Source: Bifidobacterium breve
GTDB lineage: Bacteria > Actinomycetota > Actinomycetes > S36-B12 > UBA5976
Direction of reading: 5' to 3'
Length of the DNA: 36,682 nucleotides
Assembly: GCA_945866135.1 (NCBI GenBank)
Contig: CAMBGF010000006.1
Span: forward strand, 1 to 36,682
Shown: one piece after another, positions 9,403 through 18,977 of the stretch
Layout: each line of letters begins with the position of its first letter
Numbering within the stretch: position 1 is the stretch's first letter
Position numbers and translations under genes: made by a program
The notes under the pieces: model-generated
Database searches by the model: none
The model's input: the letters and a program-made list of their open reading frames with translations, nothing else
Told to the model about the DNA's origin: nothing

Positions 9403-10566
9403 CTATTCACCCTCTCCAGTTGCTAATGCGGGCAGATTTAAAGTTTCGCGAGCCATTGCATTTTTAATTTCGCCCTTAAAGACAACAGCTGAACCTTGGA
9501 CAACTTCATCTGAATAATCCGGTGTTACGACACCCTCGTTAGTCATCAGTGTTAATAAGGAAACTACGTTTTGGGAATACAGCTTGCTGGCGTGAACTGC
9601 TAACTGACTAGCAAGATCCTTGCAACCAATAATTGTTACCACGCCACCTGGAACTTTAACTTCAACATCTTGTCCAGCAACGCTGCCATCAACATTGCCT
9701 CCAGATTCAGCAGCAAGGTCAACAATGATTGCACCTGGCTTCATCGAACTCATCATGTCGCTGGTAATTAGTGTTGGGGCTTTCCGGCCAGGAACAGCTG
9801 CAGTTGTAATTACTACGTCCGATTCTGAGATGAATTTCTTTAGTGCATCCTGTTGGGCTTTCGCACGCTCTGCTGTCATTTCGCGTGCGTATCCTCCAGC
9901 GCCTTCAACTTCATCGAGTCCAAGATTTAGGAAAGTTGCGCCCATTGATTTAACTTCATCCGCGCTGGAGGCGCGAACATCATAAGCACTTACGACTGCG
10001 CCCAGACGTTTCGCAGTCGCCATCGCTTGCAGACCAGCAACACCCGCGCCAAGTACTAAAACTTTTGCTGGTGGAATAGTTCCAGCCGCAGTCATGAGCA
10101 TTGGGAAAAACTTTGGTGCGCGCTCAGCTGCAATAAGTACTGTGCGATATCCACCGCAAAGTGCCTGTGAAGTCAGGGCGTCCATTGATTGTGCCCGCGA
10201 AATTCGCGGCAATACATCAAAAGAAAGTGAAGTTACTTTTTTATCCGCTAGCGCTTTGATTGCTTCGGAATCGTTCGTTGGTGATAAAAATGAAATTGTT
10301 AGCGCACCAGATTTAAGTTGTGAAATTTGTTCGCTTGCAAGTGGCCTGACGGTTGCCACCACGTCTGCTGAACTAATGGCCGAAGCACTATCGGCGATCT
10401 GGGCACCCGCCAATTTGTATTCATCGTTGTGATATCCAGATACCAGTCCCGCACCATCTTGGATGGACACAGTTAGCCCAAGTTTGATGAGTTTTCCGGC
10501 GCCTTCAGGAGTTAACCCAACGCGCTTTTCGCCCGTTTTTGTCTCCGCTGGAACAAATACCAACAT
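9403..10566 (-). CDS. pntAA: NAD(P) transhydrogenase alpha1 subunit
   Basis: FVPAETKTGEKRVGLTPE and VLVLGAGVAGLQAMATAKRLGA. Start placed at ATG 10566 because AAGGTGA lies 8 nt upstream; the ORF track's upstream ATG (10584) overlaps that RBS. Confidence 0.93.
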   Translation of the reverse strand: MLVFVPAETKTGEKRVGLTPEGAGKLIKLGLTVSIQDGAGLVSGYHNDEYKLAGAQIADSASAISSADVVATVRPLASEQISQLKSGALTISFLSPTNDSEAIKALADKKVTSLSFDVLPRISRAQSMDALTSQALCGGYRTVLIAAERAPKFFPMLMTAAGTIPPAKVLVLGAGVAGLQAMATAKRLGAVVSAYDVRASSADEVKSMGATFLNLGLDEVEGAGGYAREMTAERAKAQQDALKKFISESDVVITTAAVPGRKAPTLITSDMMSSMKPGAIIVDLAAESGGNVDGSVAGQDVEVKVPGGVVTIIGCKDLASQLAVHASKLYSQNVVSLLTLMTNEGVVTPDYSDEVVQGSAVVFKGEIKNAMARETLNLPALATGEGE

Positions 10567-10612
10567 ATAGAATTTCACCTTCATTCAATTAGATACGAGC
10601 CTATGGGGAACT

Positions 10613-11392
10613 TTAATGAAGTGCAGAACCGCCTCTGGCTTTTTGGACTTGTTGCGTTGCGATTGCTATCAAAATAAACGCGAACAAAATGAGAGCGATT
10701 CGCTGTGGCACCTGGTGGCTGAGGTAAACCCCGAAAAATGTGCTCGGAACCCCCGCAATTCCTGAAAGTAATGCATAGGAAATCTCAATATTTTTCTTGC
10801 GCAGGTTGGACCAAGTCCCGGAAAGTCCCGATCCAACAATCACCAAAAGGCTAGTGCCACGGGCGACTACCGAATTCATGCCAGCCGCGATTACTAGCGC
10901 TGGGACCATGACAATCCCGCCACCTACTCCAAAAAGTCCTGCCATGACTCCAGCGAAAAAGCCAACTGCAATAAGTAAGGCAATACTTGCCCAACCATCA
11001 AGGAGTTGATGTGGGTTTGAAGACCAAATCAACCGCGCGGCCGATGAGTAGAGAAGGAATGCAAAGCCCAGTTGCAGAAACTTAAGTGGAACTTGCCCCA
11101 GTAACTTAACGCCATAAAGTGCGCCGAAAACTGAACCGGCTAGCAGTGCAATTGCTGCACTTAAGTCAACACTGTCCTGGGCTGCATACCCCAGCGCGCC
11201 GGCCAGTGCAATTGGCACGATGGCTGCCAATGAGGTTGCGTGCGATTTTCGTTGTTCCAGCCCCAGCCATGAGATGTATAGCGGAACCATTAAGAAGCCG
11301 CCGCCCACTCCGAACATTCCAGCCAGGACGCCTGCAAGTAATCCAATTACAACAGCTAGCCAGATTTGGCGACGTGTCATTGGCGCAGGCAT
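10613..11392 (-). CDS. TauE/SafE-family sulfite exporter-like membrane protein
   Basis: Duplicated GMFGVGGGFLMVP / GLFGVGGGIVMVP motifs. Confidence 0.92.
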   Translation of the reverse strand: MPAPMTRRQIWLAVVIGLLAGVLAGMFGVGGGFLMVPLYISWLGLEQRKSHATSLAAIVPIALAGALGYAAQDSVDLSAAIALLAGSVFGALYGVKLLGQVPLKFLQLGFAFLLYSSAARLIWSSNPHQLLDGWASIALLIAVGFFAGVMAGLFGVGGGIVMVPALVIAAGMNSVVARGTSLLVIVGSGLSGTWSNLRKKNIEISYALLSGIAGVPSTFFGVYLSHQVPQRIALILFAFILIAIATQQVQKARGGSALH

Positions 11393-11423
11393 CTAAAAGT
11401 ACTTAACAAAAACGATGTATTTT

Positions 11424-12434
11424 CTAGCTTTTGTCGTCAGGCTTTGTGGCTGCAATAACTTGTGCGAAATCTACCAAACTAGGTGGAAGGTGTACGAGAG
11501 AACGAATTTTTGACATTTGTTCAGTTAAGTCCTCAAATATTTTTTGGTGATCATCGATTGAGGCCAGAACGGTATCACGGTATCCAACTGCGGCTTCATT
11601 GAGTAAGCCGGCTTTGATCAGTGATTCTCCTTGAGCCTGAGCAATGATTTGCTCCGCTTGACTCTCCGCCTGCTGCAACTTGTTTTGACCATCAGCAATT
11701 GTCGCGGTGTAATTCCTGCCAGCTTCTTCGCTAAGTGCCCGTGCATCTCCAGTGGCTTTTTCAAGCATGGACTGAGTCGCAGCAATTGCTTCAGCAAGGA
11801 GTCGCTTTGCTTCAACTTGAGCTTCTGAGACTAGGGAAGTAGTAGTCTTTTCAGTTTGGGTGCGTAGCAGATTTAACTCTTGGTCTAGTTTTGCCCGAAG
11901 CTTTGCAGTTTCATTTTCAAGATTATTCGCGCGACGAGTTGCGTCATCTAAAAGTTTTGAGATTACTTTTTGGTTTTCTTCTGTTTGTGAATCAGCATCA
12001 TTTTGAGTTGCCTCTAATAATTTAACTGCCTGTTCGCGAGCAGATTCAAGAGTTGATGTAGCCTCAGCGCGAATTTTGCGGGCATCAATGTTTGCTGCTT
12101 CCCGAGTTTGGCGGGCATCCAATTCACAACTTGCGCGAATTTGTTCGCGCTCTGACTCTGCTTGTTGTAAAGTTTCGGTGGCTTGCTCAATGAGCTTTCC
12201 AGCACGCAGCCGAGCTGCGCGAATTATTACGGCGGCATCCTCCGCAGCAATCTGCGCGAATCCGTCTTCGTCCATATCAATGAAACTTTGACGCCCTACC
12301 GCGCCTTCAAGTTCTATTATGCGAGCCTGTAAGGCGACAATAGTTTTTTCTAGGTCTGCTGTATCGCGCGCGAAAGTACTACCGCTACTTTCTTCGCTCC
12401 TAAAAAAGCGGCCTAAACCTTTGCTATCACTCAC
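11424..12434 (-). CDS. DivIVA-like long coiled-coil protein
   Basis: Heptad-rich, Ala/Glu/Arg-rich coiled coil of ~250 aa; no catalytic motif. Confidence 0.6.
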   Translation of the reverse strand: MSDSKGLGRFFRSEESSGSTFARDTADLEKTIVALQARIIELEGAVGRQSFIDMDEDGFAQIAAEDAAVIIRAARLRAGKLIEQATETLQQAESEREQIRASCELDARQTREAANIDARKIRAEATSTLESAREQAVKLLEATQNDADSQTEENQKVISKLLDDATRRANNLENETAKLRAKLDQELNLLRTQTEKTTTSLVSEAQVEAKRLLAEAIAATQSMLEKATGDARALSEEAGRNYTATIADGQNKLQQAESQAEQIIAQAQGESLIKAGLLNEAAVGYRDTVLASIDDHQKIFEDLTEQMSKIRSLVHLPPSLVDFAQVIAATKPDDKS

Positions 12435-12515
12435 TTGACTTCCTCGTTTCTCGTAAGAAAATTCTAGGGCAGATTTAGCAACAGAAATCCCACTTTTCCC
12501 AGACGAATGAGGGGT

Positions 12516-14663
12516 TTAGCGAGTTCGGCTACCGCCGCGGGATCCGCCGGATCGACCTTGTGGACGTCCGCCACCAGAACGTCCGCCACTTGGGCGGCCA
12601 CCGCGTTTAGGTGGTTCAGCTGGCGGTTTCCAGGCAATGCCCGTTGGTTCTTTAGCTCCTGTGATCGAAACTAATTCCTTGGACATGGGCTTAACTTTTA
12701 CAACTTCTGGCTCAACGCCAGCTCGATTAGTCATCGCAGTTACTGCCTTTTGCTGCCGCGGCCCAATCATTGTTACAACTTTGCCAGATTCGCCAGCGCG
12801 AGCTGTGCGGCCTGCTCGGTGCAAATAATCTTTATGATCATTTGGTGGATCGATGTGAACCACCAAGCTGACGCCATCAACGTGAATTCCACGAGCCGCA
12901 ACATCAGTTGCAACTAATACGTCAGTTAGGCCTTCTTTAAATGCAGCAAGAGTTCGGGTTCGAACTGCTTGGGTTTTGCCACCATGCAATGCGCCTGCTG
13001 GCACACCTTTGTGCGCTAGATCCTTGGCAATGCGATCTACGCCAGCTTGTGTGCGAGCAAAGAACATAGTCTTGCCTTTGCGAGAACCGATCTCGGCCAA
13101 GATTGTTGGCTTATCTTCGCTATAAGTAATGAATAAGTAATGTGTCATGGTTGTGACGGAAGCTTTGCCTGAGTTAGTTGCATGCTCGATCGGATTTTTA
13201 AGATATTTCTTAACAATCTTGTCGACATCTTTATCAAGCGTTGCGCTAAACAACAAGCGCTGCGAACCAGGCTTGGTCATATCCAGTACTTCGACAATTT
13301 GTGGCATGAATCCCATGTCACACATCTGGTCGGCTTCATCAAGAATTGTGATTTCAATTTTGCTTAAATTAATGTGACCTTGTTCTACCAAGTCATTAAG
13401 GCGTCCGGGAGTAGCAACCACAATTGGAACACCGCGCTTTAATGCATCAATTTGTTTTGCGTACGGCATACCACCAGCAATTAGGCGAATGTCGAGCTCA
13501 ACCGCTTGGGCGTATGGCATAAGTGCATCTGTTACTTGCATTGCAAGCTCGCGCGTTGGCACTAAAACAATGCCAAGTGGGTGCTTTGCCGTTGCTTTGC
13601 GATGCGCTAACCGGGTAACCATTGCCAAGCCAAACGCAAGCGTCTTACCAGAACCAGTTTGTCCTCGACCTAATACGTCGCGACCGCTGATTGCATCCGG
13701 AAGAGTTTTTGCCTGAATTGGGAACGGGGTATCAATTCCTTGACGTCTTAGCGTGCTAAGTAATTCTGTGGAAACGCCGAGTTCTGCCCAGTTGCTTGAT
13801 GCGGTATCTAATGCGACTTCTGCAGTGTTCTCTGACATTGCGCCAGTTGACTCATCATCGTAATCACGTGAAACTTTTTCGCGCGGTAGCCGAGATTTTG
13901 GCGCGTAAACATCATCACTCTTTGTGCGTGGTGCGCGCTTTGGTGCTTCGTCTTCGTAACGCGCGCGCGCGGTTGGACGTGCCTCCGATGTTTTGCGCGG
14001 TGCGCGAGCTGGTGGACGCTCATCTTCATAGCGACCTCGAGCTGGAGGCCGGGAATCTGAGTAAGTACGTGGCGCGCGCTTTGGTGCTTCGTCTTCGTAA
14101 CGCGCGCGCGTAGTTGGACGTGAGTCGGAAGTTTTACGTGGCGCCCGAGTTGAAGGCGCGTCATCGCGACTGCGAGCTGGTGGCCGGGAATCTGAATAAA
14201 TACGTGGTGCGCGCTTTGGTGCTTCGTCTTCGTAACGCGCGCGCGTGGTTGGACGTGAGTCGGAAGTTTTACGTGGCGCGCGAGCTAACGGCGCATCATC
14301 GCGCCTTCGAGCTGGTGGACGCTCATCTTCATAGCGATCGCGAGTGCCGCGGCCACCAGATGGCTTTTCCCCACCCTTGCGCTGTGGTTTGCCGGAAGGA
14401 TTCCAGACATCTCTACCGCGAGAGGTGCTTTTTACTGCAGCGCGCGGTGATTCTGCTTTACTGCGGGCTTCCGGGTCGCGCGGGGCGCGGGATTCGGCTT
14501 TGGCGACCTTGGACTTTGGCTTAGCGCGCTTCTTGGCTGCGGTGTCCTTTGCCGTTGCGTGACGAGGTGAACCAGCTTTTGCTTTGGGTTCGCCTTCGCG
14601 AGATCGATCGCGCTCTAACTTTCGGGCGCGCGGCTTTTTCTTAGGACTTGATGGAGTGGACAT
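12516..14663 (-). CDS. DEAD/DEAH-box RNA helicase with repetitive N-terminal and RGG C-terminal extensions
   Basis: GRGQTGSGKT, LDEADQM, SATL and HRAGRTARAG motifs. Start moved to MSTPSSPKK (14663) with AGAAGG RBS upstream. Confidence 0.95.
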   Translation of the reverse strand: MSTPSSPKKKPRARKLERDRSREGEPKAKAGSPRHATAKDTAAKKRAKPKSKVAKAESRAPRDPEARSKAESPRAAVKSTSRGRDVWNPSGKPQRKGGEKPSGGRGTRDRYEDERPPARRRDDAPLARAPRKTSDSRPTTRARYEDEAPKRAPRIYSDSRPPARSRDDAPSTRAPRKTSDSRPTTRARYEDEAPKRAPRTYSDSRPPARGRYEDERPPARAPRKTSEARPTARARYEDEAPKRAPRTKSDDVYAPKSRLPREKVSRDYDDESTGAMSENTAEVALDTASSNWAELGVSTELLSTLRRQGIDTPFPIQAKTLPDAISGRDVLGRGQTGSGKTLAFGLAMVTRLAHRKATAKHPLGIVLVPTRELAMQVTDALMPYAQAVELDIRLIAGGMPYAKQIDALKRGVPIVVATPGRLNDLVEQGHINLSKIEITILDEADQMCDMGFMPQIVEVLDMTKPGSQRLLFSATLDKDVDKIVKKYLKNPIEHATNSGKASVTTMTHYLFITYSEDKPTILAEIGSRKGKTMFFARTQAGVDRIAKDLAHKGVPAGALHGGKTQAVRTRTLAAFKEGLTDVLVATDVAARGIHVDGVSLVVHIDPPNDHKDYLHRAGRTARAGESGKVVTMIGPRQQKAVTAMTNRAGVEPEVVKVKPMSKELVSITGAKEPTGIAWKPPAEPPKRGGRPSGGRSGGGRPQGRSGGSRGGSRTR
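13908..14303 (-). repeat. three tandem coding repeats (~135/141 bp, ~45/47 aa)
   Basis: Protein units RDDAPLARAPRKTSDSRPTTRARYEDEAPKRAPRIYSDSRPPARS recur three times; the DNA segment gcgcgctttggtgcttcgtcttcgtaacgcgcgcgcg occurs near 13933, 14074 and 14209. Confidence 0.93.
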
Positions 14664-14770
14664 TAAAACCTTCTTTGGGGAATGTTCTAACGGTAGATGC
14701 AAAAGGGCACAAAACCTAATCGTCATGGGGTTTTCAGCGTTTTGTCACTGCCCAATGGGAGACTTAACTC

Positions 14771-16003
14771 ATGGACGTTACCTCACTTTTAGTCATCGTG
14801 TTAGTTACTGCGCTCACCACTGCCGCCATTGTTGGTCTGGTTGTTAGCCGAGCAATGAAGAGTCAAGGCGGGCTCTCAGCGCAAGACATCCGACAGCAAG
14901 TTGCTGATGCCTCGCGGGAGCACTATTTATCTGCAGCTCAAATGCTCGAGACCTCCACTGAGGCTCGGTTACAAACCACAACAAGTTTTGTTGCCGAACA
15001 AAATCGCGCAGCTTCGGCTTCCATCCAAGAAATTATCAAACCCCTTGGCGACAGTTTGAAAGCACTTGATATAAAGGTGGGCGACTTGGAGACTAAGCGA
15101 GCTGACGCTTATGCCAGGCTCGATCAACAAGTCACAAACACAACTGGGCTCCTGGACACTTTGCGAACTGAGACTACAAATCTTTCTAGTGCACTTCGTC
15201 GCAATGATGCCCGTGGTCGTTGGGGTGAACTGCAACTTCGCCGCATCATAGAAATGATTGGAATGTCAGAGCACGTTTCCTTTGACGAACAAAAGCAACA
15301 AGTTGGTGACGGGTCAGGTCGCCCAGATGTGACAATTCACTTGCCAAACAATCGCGTTTTATATGTTGACAGCAAGGCGCCGATGAATTCCTACCTGGAT
15401 GCAATAAATGAAGTCGATCCCGATCGCCGCAAAACTTTATTTGATGCTCATGCCACCGCGCTAAAAGGTCACATCAAAGCGTTGTCGAGTCGCAACTATG
15501 TCGATGACAAAGAATCATTGAATTACGTAATTATGTTTATTCCAACTGAATCTTCACTGGCTGCTGCGTTTGAGGTTTATCCAAATTTGATTGAAGATGC
15601 AGCGCAAGCAAAAGTTGTGTTGACTTCCCCAACTTCACTTGTGATTGCGCTCAACACCATCGCGATGTTGTGGCAAGAAGATACCCAAGTTCGCAATGCG
15701 CAAGAAATGATTAAAGAATCCGGCGATCTCTATGGCCGCTTGATAACTTTCATAAACCATTTCAGCAAGGTGGGCGATAACCTCAAGCGTTCGATGGATA
15801 CTTATAACAACGCGGTTGGTTCGTTTGACCGCTCAGTGATGCCAAAAGCAAAGGCCGTTGAGGAACTTGGTCGATTTACTGATGAGTTGCCGATGGCTGA
15901 AAAACTAGAGGTTGACGTGCGCGAGTCACGCTATGCCACACATGAAACCCAACTTGGTCTGGTGAGCGAGACTCCTGAAGTTAATACCGAAGAAACTGCC
16001 TGA
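14771..16003 (+). CDS. rmuC: DNA recombination protein RmuC
   Basis: N-terminal TM, coiled coil, RGRWGELQLRRIIEMIGM and YVDSKAPMNSYLDA motifs. Confidence 0.94.
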   Translation: MDVTSLLVIVLVTALTTAAIVGLVVSRAMKSQGGLSAQDIRQQVADASREHYLSAAQMLETSTEARLQTTTSFVAEQNRAASASIQEIIKPLGDSLKALDIKVGDLETKRADAYARLDQQVTNTTGLLDTLRTETTNLSSALRRNDARGRWGELQLRRIIEMIGMSEHVSFDEQKQQVGDGSGRPDVTIHLPNNRVLYVDSKAPMNSYLDAINEVDPDRRKTLFDAHATALKGHIKALSSRNYVDDKESLNYVIMFIPTESSLAAAFEVYPNLIEDAAQAKVVLTSPTSLVIALNTIAMLWQEDTQVRNAQEMIKESGDLYGRLITFINHFSKVGDNLKRSMDTYNNAVGSFDRSVMPKAKAVEELGRFTDELPMAEKLEVDVRESRYATHETQLGLVSETPEVNTEETA

Positions 16004-16115
16004 TTTATTGGCGGTATCAGTGAATAGTGTCCGAAAAATACGGCATTATTACTGATTTGATTCTTATTGTTGGGTTAGTGCCAGCAATACATATTGCACG
16101 CGTTAAGTTTTCCTT

Positions 16116-17726
16116 ATGGAAAATGACACAGTCGCAAAAGAACCTGCTTCCCAATTTGACCTAACACCAACATATTTAACGGAACGAAAAAATTTCCGAA
16201 AAGACTTTGGTCGTAAAGAGGTTTTATTCTTTTCCCTCTGCTCGGTAATTGGATTAGACACAATTGCAATAGTTGCTGCTGCTGGTCCGCAAGCAATTTC
16301 CTGGATGGCGGTACTTGCTATCGTTTTCTTGATTCCGGCAGCAATGGTTTTTGCTGAGTTAAGCTCCACGTTTACTTTTCAAGGTGGACCTTATATGTGG
16401 ATCCGCTTGGCGTTTGGTCATCTGGCGGGTTCAATCAGTTCAGTCATAAGTTGGATTAAGAGTCCGATTTGGCTTGGCGGGGTTCTAACCATTGTGGTGA
16501 TTACTGCTGCTGAAACATTTTTTATGGCTGGCTCTCAAATGTCGCAGTTTTCATTTTATCGATTTGCTTTAGCATTCATTTGGCTTTCAATTCTTGCAAA
16601 TAACTATTCCTTCCGAGTGGGTAAATGGGTTTCAGTATTTGGCGTACTTTCCAGACTCATCCTGATTCCGTTATTTACAATTACCGTTATTGCGTTCGGG
16701 TTTATAAACGGCATGGGCGGTGTTGCATTTTCTGATTTTGGGTTGAGCTTTGATGGCTTGATTCTGACAATTCCCATTATTTTATTTGCTTTTCTTGGAC
16801 TGGAAAATGTGAGTGCGGCCAGTGCCGAGATGCAATACGCAAAGCGCGACCTGCCTTACGCTGTATTTCGAACCACGGCGTTTGCCATGTTTTTTTATGG
16901 CATTCCTATTTTGGCTGTGCTATTGGTTTTACCGGTTAACCAAGTGGATGGTCTTGCTGGTTTTGTTGATGCGCTCAAAACTGTGTTTACTGTTTACGGT
17001 GGCGGCATTGCCGAAGATGGCACAGTCACTTTAAGTGGAGCCGGTATTTACTTGGGTGGATTTGCTGGAGTGCTAATAATCTTGACCATTTTTTCAACTG
17101 GAGTTACTTGGTTGATGTCTACCAATCGCAATTTAGCAATGGCTTGTTTTGATGGTTCAGCTCCACGTTGGCTTGGTCATACCAATCCTCGATACGGCAC
17201 ACCTGTTCGACTAAACAACATAACTGGGATAGTGGCCTCGGCAATTTTGATTTTGGGTTACCAATTAAATGAGGGTTACCTAGCAAAATATTTTGGCGTT
17301 GCAGTTAGTTTTGCCGTGGCGGCTTCATTGCTGACTTATCTCGGAATTTTTCCAGCGTTTTGGGTACTGCGCAATAAGTACCCTGATGTGGCGCGGCCCT
17401 ACAAAGTCCGGGCCCACCGCACAATATCTATCTGGTTGACCCTAGTAGTTGCATTTGGTATTTCACAATTGCTTGCACCTGGGCTTGGCGATCGGTGGTT
17501 TGGTAATGACTATCTGCCTTCGGGTTGGATTGGTGACCAAGGCCGTCCCTATTATTTAACTCAATTTGGTGTGCTGGGGGTCATGATTGTTATTGCAACT
17601 TTGTTCAGAATCCTAGGTCTAGCCAGATCCAAGGCGGATGCTCGAAAAGAAATTGCTGAACAGCTGCCCGAAGATGAGTTAGTTGCAGAACCGATTGAAG
17701 TAGCCCCGGAGTCAGATAACAAGTAG
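16116..17726 (+). CDS. APC-superfamily amino acid permease
   Basis: ~12 TM segments; APC-like N-terminal region (VIGLDTIAIVAAAGPQ) and GLENVSAASAEM motif. Confidence 0.92.
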   Translation: MENDTVAKEPASQFDLTPTYLTERKNFRKDFGRKEVLFFSLCSVIGLDTIAIVAAAGPQAISWMAVLAIVFLIPAAMVFAELSSTFTFQGGPYMWIRLAFGHLAGSISSVISWIKSPIWLGGVLTIVVITAAETFFMAGSQMSQFSFYRFALAFIWLSILANNYSFRVGKWVSVFGVLSRLILIPLFTITVIAFGFINGMGGVAFSDFGLSFDGLILTIPIILFAFLGLENVSAASAEMQYAKRDLPYAVFRTTAFAMFFYGIPILAVLLVLPVNQVDGLAGFVDALKTVFTVYGGGIAEDGTVTLSGAGIYLGGFAGVLIILTIFSTGVTWLMSTNRNLAMACFDGSAPRWLGHTNPRYGTPVRLNNITGIVASAILILGYQLNEGYLAKYFGVAVSFAVAASLLTYLGIFPAFWVLRNKYPDVARPYKVRAHRTISIWLTLVVAFGISQLLAPGLGDRWFGNDYLPSGWIGDQGRPYYLTQFGVLGVMIVIATLFRILGLARSKADARKEIAEQLPEDELVAEPIEVAPESDNK

Positions 17727-17749
17727 CACCTTGCCGTACGGTTACTTCC

Positions 17750-18448
17750 ATGATCACTTCTGTTATTGATGTTGCAAACGCCGAAGCCCTAGTCGCTAAG
17801 TATGCAAGCGAACTCAGCAATGAAGAAGTGGCGGCTGATTCGTTACTGCCTGATTGGTCTCGTGGCCATGTACTTACGCACTTAGCAAACAATGCCCGCG
17901 GTCTTTCGAATCTGATCGAATGGGCACTAACTGGTGTGCAAAAGGATATGTATGTGTCCGTCGAGCAGCGCGGACTTGATATTGAATCTGGAGCGAAACG
18001 AGATGGCTCAGAAATTATTGCCGACTTTCTGGAGCAATCTAAGCTCTTTGCGAAAAATCTGGATCGATTGATTGAAGGTCCACTTTTAACCCAAGAAGTT
18101 GTTATGGGTAACGGCTCTCAAATTCATCCCCACGGAATCACCACACTTCGCGAACGTGAGTGCTTGGTGCACTTGGTTGACCTCGGTCTGGAATACAAGT
18201 CAACCGACTGGACGTTTGATTTTTGTATTAAAACTTTAAAAAGTATTACTGGTGGCAAGCGAAAGGAAGCAGTTAAGTTCCGGTTACTAATTGCCGGCGA
18301 CCACACTTGGACTGGCGATCAAAATGGTATGACGGACATTTTTGGCGTCCCGCAAGATCTAGCAGCCTGGTTAATGGGCCGTGAACCTGACGGGAAATTA
18401 GTAACTTCTGATGGTTCAGCGCTGGGTAAACCACCCGTTTGGCTTTAG
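17750..18448 (+). CDS. maleylpyruvate isomerase N-terminal / DinB-like family protein (TIGR03083-type)
   Basis: LLPDWSRGHVLTHLANNARGLSNLIEWALTG is typical of the mycothiol-dependent maleylpyruvate isomerase fold. Confidence 0.82.
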   Translation: MITSVIDVANAEALVAKYASELSNEEVAADSLLPDWSRGHVLTHLANNARGLSNLIEWALTGVQKDMYVSVEQRGLDIESGAKRDGSEIIADFLEQSKLFAKNLDRLIEGPLLTQEVVMGNGSQIHPHGITTLRERECLVHLVDLGLEYKSTDWTFDFCIKTLKSITGGKRKEAVKFRLLIAGDHTWTGDQNGMTDIFGVPQDLAAWLMGREPDGKLVTSDGSALGKPPVWL

Positions 18449-18494
18449 AGTCTTAATAACCACGGTAAAACAATTCAATGGAAAGTAGCTAAAT

Positions 18495-18707
18495 ATGTCT
18501 GAAGAAAAAGCCAAGATTTCAATTCGTGCAAACGGCTCAATGCGAGTAGAAGGCGCAACTTTGATTGGAGCTGACGGCGCGGTTATTTCTGAAAAGGAAA
18601 GTTTTTCACTTTGTCGCTGTGGTCACTCAAAGGACAAGCCATTTTGTGATGGCTCGCATCGTGAAGCTGGCTTTGAAGATGCCGGCGAACACGCCCCCGT
18701 TGAGTAA
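18495..18707 (+). CDS. CDGSH iron-sulfur domain protein
   Basis: CRCGHSKDKPFCDGSH motif, 70 aa. Confidence 0.94.
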   Translation: MSEEKAKISIRANGSMRVEGATLIGADGAVISEKESFSLCRCGHSKDKPFCDGSHREAGFEDAGEHAPVE

Positions 18708-18967
18708 TGGAGCTACTTGAGTTAAAAAGTATCTGGAACGACGTTCTAGACGAACTCGAAGCAACAAATCGAATTGCTTGGCTGGCTTTCTTTGACGCAC
18801 GATTAGCAAAACTGGAAAATCAAGTTTTAACTTTGGATTTCTCTGACGCTTCAAAGTTCCAAGATGGCCATGATGTAAAAAGCACAGTTTCAAATAACAC
18901 TTACGATGCATTGCTTACTGCTATAGAAAAACTAACTGGGCTAAGTCTGACTTTGGAAGTTAGTTAA
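18707..18967 (+). CDS. small protein resembling DNA polymerase III tau/gamma C-terminal domain
   Basis: 86 aa; pattern IW-DVLDELEATNRIAWLAFFDARLAKLENQVLTLDF resembles the W-VL----R--W-LL--AQ---L-G--L-L-F pattern near actinobacterial DnaX C-termini; ATG overlaps CDGSH stop (TAATG). Confidence 0.6.
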   Translation: MELLELKSIWNDVLDELEATNRIAWLAFFDARLAKLENQVLTLDFSDASKFQDGHDVKSTVSNNTYDALLTAIEKLTGLSLTLEVS

Positions 18968-18977
18968 GTCAGGTCCC

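Noticed and set aside
13908-14303. CRISPR-like array
   Set aside because: Repeats are ~135-141 bp, contiguous and in frame within a helicase gene; there are no unique spacers or cas genes.
13796-14562. Repetitive plus-strand ORFs opposite the helicase
   Set aside because: Mirror translations of the high-GC coding repeats on the minus strand; no RBS or domain support.
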